NCBI RefSeq assembly: GCF_000332235.1
Contig: NZ_CM001775.1
Span: 2,138,230-2,202,229 of the forward strand
Direction: 5' to 3'
From: Geminocystis herdmanii PCC 6308
Lineage (GTDB): Bacteria > Cyanobacteriota > Cyanobacteriia > Cyanobacteriales > Cyanobacteriaceae
Length of the DNA: 64,000 nt
The translations under genes and the position numbers were made by a program. Shown here piece after piece: positions 35,196-43,158 of the stretch. Each line of letters starts with the position of its first letter. Positions within the stretch are counted from its first letter, which is position 1. The notes beneath the pieces were generated by a model. The model was not told where the DNA came from, ran no database searches, and saw nothing but the letters and a program-made list of their open reading frames with translations.

Positions 35196-38100
35196 ATGAC
35201 AGAATCTCAATATATATTACCACCTCAATACGAGCCTCAAGCTACTGAGGCGAAATGGCAAGAGTTTTGGAAAAACAAGGAAACCTTTAAAGCCAATCCA
35301 GAAAAAGAAGGGGAGGCTTACGCCATTGTTATCCCCCCTCCCAATGTCACGGGTAAACTTCATATGGGACACGCTTTTAATACATCCCTCATCGATACCT
35401 TGATTCGTTATCACCGCATGACGGGAAAAAATACCCTCTGTTTACCCGGTACAGATCATGCTAGTATTGCGGTACAAACCATTATTGAAAAGCAACTCAA
35501 GGAAGAAGGTAAAACCCGTTACGATTTAGGGAGAGAGAAATTTTTAGAAAAGGCTTGGCAATGGCGCACAGAATCAGGAGGCGCTATTGTTAATCAACTC
35601 CAAAAACTAGGTTTATCAGCAGATTGGAGTCGTGAAAGATTCACCCTCGATGAAGAATTATGCACCGCCGTTAAAACTGCTTTCATTAAGTTATATGAAG
35701 AAGGCTTGATTTATCGGGGGAATTATATGGTTAACTGGTGTCCAGAATCTCAGTCTGCTGTGTCAGATTTAGAAGTAGAAAACAAAGAAGTTGACGGCAA
35801 TTTATGGCATTTGCGTTACCCTTTGAGTGAGGGAGACGAGTATATCGAAGTAGCCACGACACGCCCCGAAACTATGTTAGGAGATACTGCCGTTGCGGTG
35901 AATCCCCATGATGAGCGTTATCAACATCTTATCGGCAAAACTCTCATTCTTCCCATTACCTTCCGAGAAATTCCTATTATTGCTGATGAATTTGTCGATC
36001 GAACTTTTGGTACGGGATGTGTTAAAGTGACACCAGCGCATGATCCAAACGATTTTCAGATGGGTAAGCGTCATAATCTGCCTTTTATCAACATTTTAAA
36101 CAAAGACGGCACGATTAATGAAAACGGAGGAGAATTTGCAGGGCAAGATAGATTTGTAGCGAGAAAAAATATTGTTAACCGTCTGGAGGAAGAAGAATTT
36201 TTAGTCAAAGTAGAAGCCTATCGTCATAGTGTACCCTATAGCGATCGAGGAAAAGTACCCATTGAGCCTCTTATTTCTACTCAATGGTATGTGAAAATAG
36301 AACCTTTAGCCCAAAATGCTTTACAAGAATTAGATAATAACCACTCTCCCCATTTTGTACCCGAAAGATGGCAAAAAGTCTATCGAGATTGGTTAGTAAA
36401 AATTCAAGATTGGTGTATTTCTCGTCAACTGTGGTGGGGACATCAAATTCCTGCATGGTATATTGTGAGTAAAACTGGGGGAGAAATTGCCGATGATACT
36501 CCCTTTGTGGTTGCCTTCAATGCTGATGAAGCTAAAGAAAAAGCGATCGAACTTTATGGAGAAGATATTATTATACAACAAGACCCAGATGTTTTAGATA
36601 CATGGTTTTCCTCTGGATTATGGCCATTTTCCACTATGGGATGGCCTCATGATACCGATGATTTAGCCAAATATTATCCTAACACAACTATGGTGACGGG
36701 ATTTGATATTATCTTTTTTTGGGTAGCCAGAATGACCATGATGGCGAGACACTTTACTGATAAAATGCCCTTTAAGGATGTCTATATTCATGGTTTGGTA
36801 AGGGATGAAAACGGCAAAAAAATGTCTAAGTCTGCCAATAACGGCATCGATCCTTTATTATTAACTGATAAATACGGTACTGATGCCCTAAGATATACTT
36901 TAATTCGAGAAGTAGCTGGTGCAGGACAAGATATTAGTTTACAATACGATCGAACCACTGATGAATCTGATTCGGTGGAAGCTAGTCGTAACTTTGCGAA
37001 TAAGTTATGGAATGCCGCGCGTTTCGTGTTGATGAATTTGGAAGGTAAGACACCGCAACAATTAGGTTATCCCCATTTACAGCAACTAGAGTTATCGGAT
37101 AAATGGATACTGTCAAGATTTAATCAAGTTGTCAAACAAACCAGAGAAAATATTGAGAATTACGGCTTAGGGGAAGCAGCGAAAGGATTATACGAATTTA
37201 TCTGGGGTGACTTTTGCGATTCTTACATCGAATTAGTGAAAACCCGTTTATGGATAAAAGGGGAGTCTTCCTCTCGTGTCGTGGCGCAACAAACTCTGGC
37301 TTATGTCTTGGAGGGAATACTAAAACTTTTACATCCCTTTATGCCTCACATCACCGAAGAAATTTGGCACACCTTGACACAAAATGATAATGATAGTTTA
37401 GCCTTACAATCTTTTCCAAATGTTGACGAATTAATCAACCTTTCTCCCTCTCCCATAGTTGATACTCCCATGATGACGATCGATCGTACCGATGAGGGTA
37501 CAATTATTAAGTTAGGGAATCAAGTAGTAAGTTTATTAGATCAATTACCTGATCAGGTTAGTGGATTTATCCGCAAATATCAACAACCTTTCACTCTTTT
37601 AGGGATAATTTTCGTAACTTTCTTAATTTTAGAGCTAATTTCTTCCATTCTCACAGCTATTCACGATTTTCCTCTTTTAGCACCCTTTTTACAATTAGTG
37701 GGATTATTCTATGGTTTATGGTTTAGTTATGAAAATCTGGTGTTTGCCGAAGCTAGACAGAAAACTTGGCAACAGTTAAACACATGGAAAGAGGAAATTT
37801 TTGGACATCCCAGTAATGATACAGTTGTAGCTTTAGAATTTGCTTCTCCTCAAGTAATTATTATTCCCTTAACTACCCTCATCGATAATGAGTTAGAAAA
37901 CTCCTTTAGTTTATCATTTGAGACGATTCGATCGATTCGTAACCTCCGCGCGGAAGCCGAAATTAAACCGGGGGTTAAAGTTAACGTGATTCTTCAATCA
38001 GACAATGAGACAGAAAGGAAGATTTTAAGTCAAACTCAAACTTATATCAAGGAGTTGGCAAAAGTAGAGCATCTCACCATTACTGATAGTTTAACAGAAG

Positions 38101-38369
38101 AAATCTCAAAGGCAATTGCTTCAGTTGTCGGCACAATTCAAATATTGATACCTTTAGACGGTATTATTGACATTGAAAAATTGACGGTAAAACTAGAGAA
38201 AAAACTAGGCAAAATCGAGAGTGAAATTAAATCCTTAGAAGGGCGCTTAAACAATGCTAATTTCGTTAATAAAGCACCTCAAGAGATTATCCAGACTGCC
38301 CAAAATGCTTTAAATGAAAGTAAAATTCAAGCAGAAATTTTGCAAAACAGAATCAATTTACTGAAATAA
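35196..38369 (+). CDS. valS: Valyl-tRNA synthetase with membrane-spanning CAAD domain
   Basis: This 1057-residue class I synthetase has a HIGH motif HMGH near residue 57 and KMSKS near 543-547, with normal editing and anticodon domains. Between the anticodon domain and the C-terminal coiled coil, about residues 745-870 are an extra domain with two membrane helices ([17 protein letters not shown] and [17 protein letters not shown]). This is the cyanobacterial aminoacyl-tRNA synthetase appended domain (CAAD), known to anchor some synthetases to thylakoid membranes. The C-terminal tRNA-binding coiled coil ([20 protein letters not shown]) is intact. It is a single gene, the longest aaRS in the window. 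Confidence 0.97.
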   Translation: MTESQYILPPQYEPQATEAKWQEFWKNKETFKANPEKEGEAYAIVIPPPNVTGKLHMGHAFNTSLIDTLIRYHRMTGKNTLCLPGTDHASIAVQTIIEKQLKEEGKTRYDLGREKFLEKAWQWRTESGGAIVNQLQKLGLSADWSRERFTLDEELCTAVKTAFIKLYEEGLIYRGNYMVNWCPESQSAVSDLEVENKEVDGNLWHLRYPLSEGDEYIEVATTRPETMLGDTAVAVNPHDERYQHLIGKTLILPITFREIPIIADEFVDRTFGTGCVKVTPAHDPNDFQMGKRHNLPFINILNKDGTINENGGEFAGQDRFVARKNIVNRLEEEEFLVKVEAYRHSVPYSDRGKVPIEPLISTQWYVKIEPLAQNALQELDNNHSPHFVPERWQKVYRDWLVKIQDWCISRQLWWGHQIPAWYIVSKTGGEIADDTPFVVAFNADEAKEKAIELYGEDIIIQQDPDVLDTWFSSGLWPFSTMGWPHDTDDLAKYYPNTTMVTGFDIIFFWVARMTMMARHFTDKMPFKDVYIHGLVRDENGKKMSKSANNGIDPLLLTDKYGTDALRYTLIREVAGAGQDISLQYDRTTDESDSVEASRNFANKLWNAARFVLMNLEGKTPQQLGYPHLQQLELSDKWILSRFNQVVKQTRENIENYGLGEAAKGLYEFIWGDFCDSYIELVKTRLWIKGESSSRVVAQQTLAYVLEGILKLLHPFMPHITEEIWHTLTQNDNDSLALQSFPNVDELINLSPSPIVDTPMMTIDRTDEGTIIKLGNQVVSLLDQLPDQVSGFIRKYQQPFTLLGIIFVTFLILELISSILTAIHDFPLLAPFLQLVGLFYGLWFSYENLVFAEARQKTWQQLNTWKEEIFGHPSNDTVVALEFASPQVIIIPLTTLIDNELENSFSLSFETIRSIRNLRAEAEIKPGVKVNVILQSDNETERKILSQTQTYIKELAKVEHLTITDSLTEEISKAIASVVGTIQILIPLDGIIDIEKLTVKLEKKLGKIESEIKSLEGRLNNANFVNKAPQEIIQTAQNALNESKIQAEILQNRINLLK

Positions 38370-38371
38370 AT

Positions 38372-38452
38372 TAATAATTAACAATTAACAATTAACAGTC
38401 TCAATTCTCAATTCTTCATTCTTTATTCTCAATTCTCCATTCCTGATTCATC
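38372..38452. repeat. Mixed heptamer arrays (AACAATT, CAATTCT/CATTCTT types)
   Basis: AACAATT copies are followed by CTCAATTCT-type copies directly after the valS stop. The remaining ~160 bp to mrpC is AT-rich without another feature. Confidence 0.75.
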
Positions 38453-38614
38453 GCTTATAATAAAAATTTATTTTAATGATTAAAATGATTAAAAATTGTT
38501 AACTAATATCTCTTTCCTTACTCAAGGCTATAACTTATTATAGAACTTATAGACGAAATTCTATGATTTATTATATTAATATTGCTTAAAATTTATATTT
38601 ATGAATAAAGTACC

Positions 38615-38950
38615 ATGATTATATTAGAAAGTTTTGTTTTGTTGACAATCCTCTGTGGATTTTTCGGTATTCTCCTGAAAGAGAATTTGTTAATGAAAAC
38701 TATCTCTATGGATATTATGAGTACAGGAATTATTGCCTATTATGTGTTTATTGCTTCCCGTGATGGATTATTTACCCCTATTATCACGGAAAAAGTAGTT
38801 AGCTATGCCGATCCTGTACCACAAGCGATAATTTTAACTGCCATCGTCATTGGTTTTTCTACTCAAGCCTTAATGTTAGTAGCAATAATGAAATTAGCAA
38901 AAAATAATCCCACTTTAGAAACAAAAGAAATTGAAAAAAATAACAGTTAA
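38615..38950 (+). CDS. mrpC: Mrp Na+/H+ antiporter subunit C (NuoK-like)
   Basis: This 111-residue membrane protein has three helices, similar to NuoK/MnhC: VLLTILCGFFGILLKENLLM near the start and VPQAIILTAIVIGFSTQALM later, the latter typical of MnhC. It is the first gene of a seven-gene mrp operon that codes for a multi-subunit secondary antiporter important for salt and pH tolerance. Its stop overlaps the mrpD start by one base. Confidence 0.9.
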   Translation: MIILESFVLLTILCGFFGILLKENLLMKTISMDIMSTGIIAYYVFIASRDGLFTPIITEKVVSYADPVPQAIILTAIVIGFSTQALMLVAIMKLAKNNPTLETKEIEKNNS

Positions 38951-40401
38951 TGATTAATTTTACTATTGCGTGGATTACCTTACCTTTTATCTTAGGTTTT
39001 GTTATTTATTTGTTACCTAAATTTGATAAATATTTAGCACTATTTGGTGTTTTAATTTCTTTGGGTTATAGTTTAACAATATTGTTGACTAATCAATCTT
39101 TAAATTTAGAGTTATTAGATAATTTTGGGGTTACTTTAACTGTTGATAATCTCAGTAGTTATTTTGTTTTAACTAATTCGATCGTAACTCTAGCGGTGAT
39201 AATATATTGTTGGCAGAGGGAAAAAATAGCCTTTTTTTATGCGCAAATTATTCTCTTACATGGCAGTTTAAATTCTGCTTTTCTTACCACAGATTTTATT
39301 AGTTTATATGTTGCCTTAGAAGTTATCGGCATGATAGCTTTTGTTTTAATTGCTTATCCTCGCACGGATAAATCAATTTGGGTAGCATTTCGTTATCTAT
39401 TTGTCGGTGGTATTGTTTTGTTATTCTATTTAGCAGGGGCAATTTTAGTTTATAAAGCGAATCTTTCTTTTCGCTTTGAAGGTTTAATCAATGCACCCCC
39501 TGAAGCATTAGTGTTGATTATTTTAGGCTTATTTGTCAAAGGAGGAGTTTTCCTTTCGGGGTTATGGTTGCCTCTAACTCACTCAGAAGCAGAAACTCCA
39601 GTATCGGCATTGCTATCGGGGATTGTGGTAAAAGCCAGTATCTTACCGTTAATTCGATGTGCGGCTATTAGCGAAGATGTTGATTTCATCGTTAGAGTTT
39701 TTGCGGTGGCAACGGCATTATTGGGAGTTGTTTATGCTTTATTTGAAAAAGATATTAAGAGATTATTAGCCTTTTCTAGTATTTCTCAAATGGGGTTTAT
39801 TCTTGCTTCTCCTTCTGTCGGTGGATTTTATGCTTTAACTCACGGATTGGCAAAATGTACTCTATTTTTATGTGCTGGTAATTTACCTTCTCGAAACTTA
39901 TCAGAATTAAAAAATCAACCAATAAATATTAATCTTTGGATTCCTTTATCTTTAGCTTCTTTATCTGCGGTAGGTTTTCCTTTTTTCTCTAGTTTTGAGG
40001 CAAAAGCATTAACTTATCAAAATCTCTTACCTTGGCAAGTTATTCCCATGAATATTATTGCTGTTGGTACTGGTATTTATCTTGTACAATTAATTTTATT
40101 ACCCTATAAAAAGAATGCACAACCAAAAAAATATCCTTATTTAGAATTAGCTGTAACAATTTTAATTATTAGTATTCTTGCCGCTAATATAATTTATTTT
40201 TCAGCCTATAGTTTTATCAATATTCTTAAGGCTTTAATTACTTTTGCTATTAGTTGTTTCTGTTACGCTTTTATTTTCCGAAAAAATACTATTCAAATAT
40301 CTCGTACTTTAGAACAATTTGAGCATTTAGTCGGTTTTATGACTTTGATTCCAGTTTTACTATATTGTATTTTATTAATGGTTCATAGTCCATCATTATA
40401 A
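38950..40401 (+). CDS. mrpD: Mrp antiporter subunit D (NuoL/M/N-like)
   Basis: This 483-residue polytopic protein has about 13-14 helices. The proton-translocating signature lies around LYVALEVIGMIAFVLIAYPR and FVKGGVFLSGLWLPLTHSEA, with conserved Lys and Glu. It is the main ion-path subunit. Some cyanobacterial mrp operons carry two D genes; only one is seen here. The start overlaps the end of mrpC. A ~140 bp gap with short repeats follows before mrpE. Confidence 0.92.
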   Translation: MINFTIAWITLPFILGFVIYLLPKFDKYLALFGVLISLGYSLTILLTNQSLNLELLDNFGVTLTVDNLSSYFVLTNSIVTLAVIIYCWQREKIAFFYAQIILLHGSLNSAFLTTDFISLYVALEVIGMIAFVLIAYPRTDKSIWVAFRYLFVGGIVLLFYLAGAILVYKANLSFRFEGLINAPPEALVLIILGLFVKGGVFLSGLWLPLTHSEAETPVSALLSGIVVKASILPLIRCAAISEDVDFIVRVFAVATALLGVVYALFEKDIKRLLAFSSISQMGFILASPSVGGFYALTHGLAKCTLFLCAGNLPSRNLSELKNQPININLWIPLSLASLSAVGFPFFSSFEAKALTYQNLLPWQVIPMNIIAVGTGIYLVQLILLPYKKNAQPKKYPYLELAVTILIISILAANIIYFSAYSFINILKALITFAISCFCYAFIFRKNTIQISRTLEQFEHLVGFMTLIPVLLYCILLMVHSPSL

Positions 40402-40542
40402 TCATGGATAATGGATAATGCTTCAGTTAAACATTAAATTAAAATATTCATTACTTTTAACTTCTTATTTTTTAGTGTTTAACATCAAACTTAATCAAAT
40501 AATTCTCAATTTTCAATTCTCAATTCTCAATTAATTTAATTT

Positions 40543-40926
40543 ATGATTTTATCTATAATTTTAAGGTTAACAATTTGGTTTTTACTTACGTCAGATTTGA
40601 GTCTGATTAATATTATTATAGGGATTTTAATTGCTTTTTTGTTACCACAAAATCCCCCCGAAAGACAGTCAATTAAAGATTGGATACATTTGTTAGGAGA
40701 ATTATTTATTTCTATTGTTCAAGCCTATAAGGAAGCTATAGAAATAATTATTTTTCCCCATGCTTATGAAGGTTTAACTGTGCAAAGAGTGCCACCAAAT
40801 CGATCGAAATATTTAATATTTTTAGATGTATTTCTAATCACTTTTACACCCAAAACCATCGTACTCAAATATAACGAAGAAGGATGGTTTACTATCCATA
40901 GAATTTTAAGGAAAAAAACACCATGA
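40543..40926 (+). CDS. mrpE: Mrp antiporter subunit E
   Basis: This 127-residue protein has two N-terminal helices and the cytoplasmic MnhE segment (YEGLTVQRVPPNRSKYLIF, then FTPKTIVLKYNEEGWFTIH). It is slightly shorter than many MnhE proteins (~160). It overlaps mrpF by four bases (ATGA), indicating translational coupling. A heptamer array lies just upstream of its ATG. Confidence 0.88.
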   Translation: MILSIILRLTIWFLLTSDLSLINIIIGILIAFLLPQNPPERQSIKDWIHLLGELFISIVQAYKEAIEIIIFPHAYEGLTVQRVPPNRSKYLIFLDVFLITFTPKTIVLKYNEEGWFTIHRILRKKTP

Positions 40927-41180
40927 ATATTATCTTAATCATCATGATTTTAACTTTATTAATCCCCATTTATGAGACATGGCATAATGAAGATATTTGG
41001 CAAAAAATGTTAGCCTTTTCTAGTATTTCTTGTAAAAGTGCCATTCTCACTTTATTTATTTCCGTTTTACGAGATGATTGGATGATTGGTATTGTAGGAG
41101 TAATTATGTTAACGGTAGGTAATGCGGGATTGATGTTATTAGCACAAGTACAAAAACGCATGAGAAATTTAAGTAATTAA
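40923..41180 (+). CDS. mrpF: Mrp antiporter subunit F
   Basis: This 85-residue protein with three predicted helices (MNIILIIMILTLLIPIYETW, VGVIMLTVGNAGLMLLAQV) is in the normal MrpF position, right after MrpE with an ATGA overlap. Sequence similarity to MnhF is modest, so the call leans on size, topology and gene order. STRR arrays follow. Confidence 0.75.
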   Translation: MNIILIIMILTLLIPIYETWHNEDIWQKMLAFSSISCKSAILTLFISVLRDDWMIGIVGVIMLTVGNAGLMLLAQVQKRMRNLSN

Positions 41181-41221
41181 CAATTAGCAATTAATAATTT
41201 TAAAATCCCTCCCTATTCACT

Positions 41222-41334
41222 ATTTATTATTCATTCTCAATTCTTAATTCTTAATTCTCAATTCTTAATTCTCAATTCTCAATTCTCAATTCTTAATTCT
41301 TAATTCTTAATTCTTAATTCTTAATTCTTAATTC
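41222..41334. repeat. Heptamer arrays (CAATTCT and TTAATTC)
   Basis: About fifteen tandem 7 bp units run directly into the mrpG start codon at 41,336. This interrupts the otherwise compact mrp operon. Confidence 0.9.
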
Positions 41335-41335
41335 T

Positions 41336-41644
41336 ATGACTAATTTTATGCCCTATTTTTTGATTATATTAGGTTTAATTTTTTGGCTATGGGGTACAGC
41401 TTATTTATTAAGTAAACGTAATCCCCTTTATAAACTTCACTGGCTTTCGGTGTCGGATACTTTAGGTTCAATGGCTATTGTTGTAGGATTATTATGGAAG
41501 ATACCCGGTGAATGGCCTTTGTTAGTACTTGCTATTATTTCCCTAGCTATGTGGAATACCATGTTGGGTTATGTATTGGCGTATTGTTCAACAGAGCATC
41601 AAAATGCTCATAATTCTGAAACAGATTTGATTTCTAATACTTAA
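41336..41644 (+). CDS. mrpG: Mrp antiporter subunit G
   Basis: This 102-residue protein with three helices shows the MnhG pattern (NPLYKLHWLSVSDTLGSMAI, then GEWPLLVLAIISLAMWNTML and a polar tail). The ATG abuts a TTAATTC array and has no Shine-Dalgarno sequence. The next gene starts 5 bp after the stop. Confidence 0.85.
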   Translation: MTNFMPYFLIILGLIFWLWGTAYLLSKRNPLYKLHWLSVSDTLGSMAIVVGLLWKIPGEWPLLVLAIISLAMWNTMLGYVLAYCSTEHQNAHNSETDLISNT

Positions 41645-41649
41645 TTTTT

Positions 41650-42222
41650 ATGAATAATCCTGATTTATTTGTTTATGTCATCGTCGCCTTATTACCATTG
41701 TCGGCTTTTTTGTTGGTAATTCAAGTTAATCCCTATGATGCTTTAGTAGTTCGATGTACTTTGGGCGCCATCGCAGCTTTAGTTTATGCTATTTTGGGTG
41801 CAGGAGATGTGGCTTTAACGGAGGCTTTAATGGGTACACTGTTAGCCATATCATTGTACGTTATTGCGGTTCGATCGTCCTTAGTGATGCGTTTAGGGGT
41901 GTTAAAAGAGGATTCATCAAATGTTAATGACTCAGAGAAAGAGAATTTATTTTTATCATTGATAGACAGTTTTAAATCGATAATTGCTAAATATTATTTA
42001 CGGTTAGAGTTAATTAATTATAACGATCGAGATAGTTTAGAAAATGCTTTAAAAGCAAAAGATGTTCATGGTATTTTGTACCCTGATAACTTAGAAAAAA
42101 ATTCTTATCAAACTATTTTAAGAATCGAGAGATTATACGAAATTTTTACAGCTCAAAAATCTAATTTTAATTCTAATTTAACTTATATTAATTATCCTGA
42201 AAATCAAAGTAAAAAATCATGA
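41650..42222 (+). CDS. Short Mrp subunit A-type protein (DUF4040/MbhD-like)
   Basis: Residues ~5-85 have three helices with the DUF4040 pattern (YDALVVRCTLGAIAALVYAI, ALTEALMGTLLAISLYVIAV), equal to the C-terminal part of canonical MrpA. A ~100-residue hydrophilic tail follows. Cyanobacterial mrp operons carry such a short A' in place of the long MrpA, in the order C-D-E-F-G-A-B. The stop overlaps the next gene by four bases. Confidence 0.82.
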   Translation: MNNPDLFVYVIVALLPLSAFLLVIQVNPYDALVVRCTLGAIAALVYAILGAGDVALTEALMGTLLAISLYVIAVRSSLVMRLGVLKEDSSNVNDSEKENLFLSLIDSFKSIIAKYYLRLELINYNDRDSLENALKAKDVHGILYPDNLEKNSYQTILRIERLYEIFTAQKSNFNSNLTYINYPENQSKKS

Positions 42223-42881
42223 AAATAGTTTATTTAATCGCAGGAATTGCTCTTTTTCTCAAAATATTAATCATTCCTAATCCGATGTTAGAATCTGAGG
42301 AAGTTTTTATCGTAGAAACCATTGTGGAGGAGACGGGAGTAACTAATGCAGTATCTGGAATTATTTTTCGCAATCGTCTTTATGATACCATCAGCGAAGT
42401 GGTCGTATTTACGATCGCAATCTTAGGGGTACAATATCTTTTCGGGGATGAAACTCCTTCTACAAAAGTATATCGCTTTACCGACGAACCATCCATCGTA
42501 CTTGCTCGTTTAGCCGCAACTATTTCCGCCTTAGTGGGCATAGAATTAGCCTTAAGGGGACATTTATCCCCCGGAGGAGGATTCGCCGCTGGAGTAGCCC
42601 TTGGTACAGCTATTGGCTTAATTGTGATCACTTCTTCTATTCAATCAATGGAAAAAATTTATCAAGATTATAATGCTTCTAAATGGGAAAAATTTATCGT
42701 AGTTTTATTTATAATTTTATCCACTATAACATTGATGGGTTTTGAATTACCTTACGGAAATTTAGGTTCATTAATCAGTGGTGGGATAATTCCCATATTA
42801 AATATATTAGTTGCTTTAAAAGTTGGTTTAGGTTCTTGGGCGGTTATTTTACTTTTTATTCGCTATCGAGGATTGTTGTAA
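42219..42881 (+). CDS. mrpB: Mrp antiporter subunit B
   Basis: This 220-residue membrane protein has the MnhB signature RGHLSPGGGFAAGVALGTAI with surrounding helices. An N-terminal segment (VSGIIFRNRLYDTISEVVVF) resembles the MbhE/MrpA-C region, so this looks like the usual cyanobacterial MrpA-end/MrpB fusion. It is the last gene of the operon, with an ATGA overlap to the gene before. Confidence 0.88.
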   Translation: MKIVYLIAGIALFLKILIIPNPMLESEEVFIVETIVEETGVTNAVSGIIFRNRLYDTISEVVVFTIAILGVQYLFGDETPSTKVYRFTDEPSIVLARLAATISALVGIELALRGHLSPGGGFAAGVALGTAIGLIVITSSIQSMEKIYQDYNASKWEKFIVVLFIILSTITLMGFELPYGNLGSLISGGIIPILNILVALKVGLGSWAVILLFIRYRGLL

Positions 42882-42884
42882 TTA

Positions 42885-42920
42885 TAGAGATAGGAGACAG
42901 GAGATAGGAGACAGGAGAAA
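42885..42920. repeat. Short tandem repeat (AGATAGG/AGACAGG)n
   Basis: About five imperfect 7-8 bp copies lie after the mrp operon. The rest of 42,921-43,158 is non-coding, with CCTGACACCTGACACC-type repeats near 43,098. Confidence 0.7.
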
Positions 42921-43158
42921 TACCTAAAGTTCCAAATTTTAAGACTTTATTCTACTTCAGTTCGATGCAAGAATGTTTGATAAGGGCAGGTTTCAGGTTT
43001 CAGGTGTAATTTTCAGAAGATTATATAATTTGATCAAAGAATTGAAGATAAAAAAATCAATTAAGATATATTTTTTTTGTCAATTCTTTAACCTAATACC
43101 TGACACCTGACACCTTTACAGCACAAAAAATTTTATCTCGAACTGAGGTTAATTCTAC

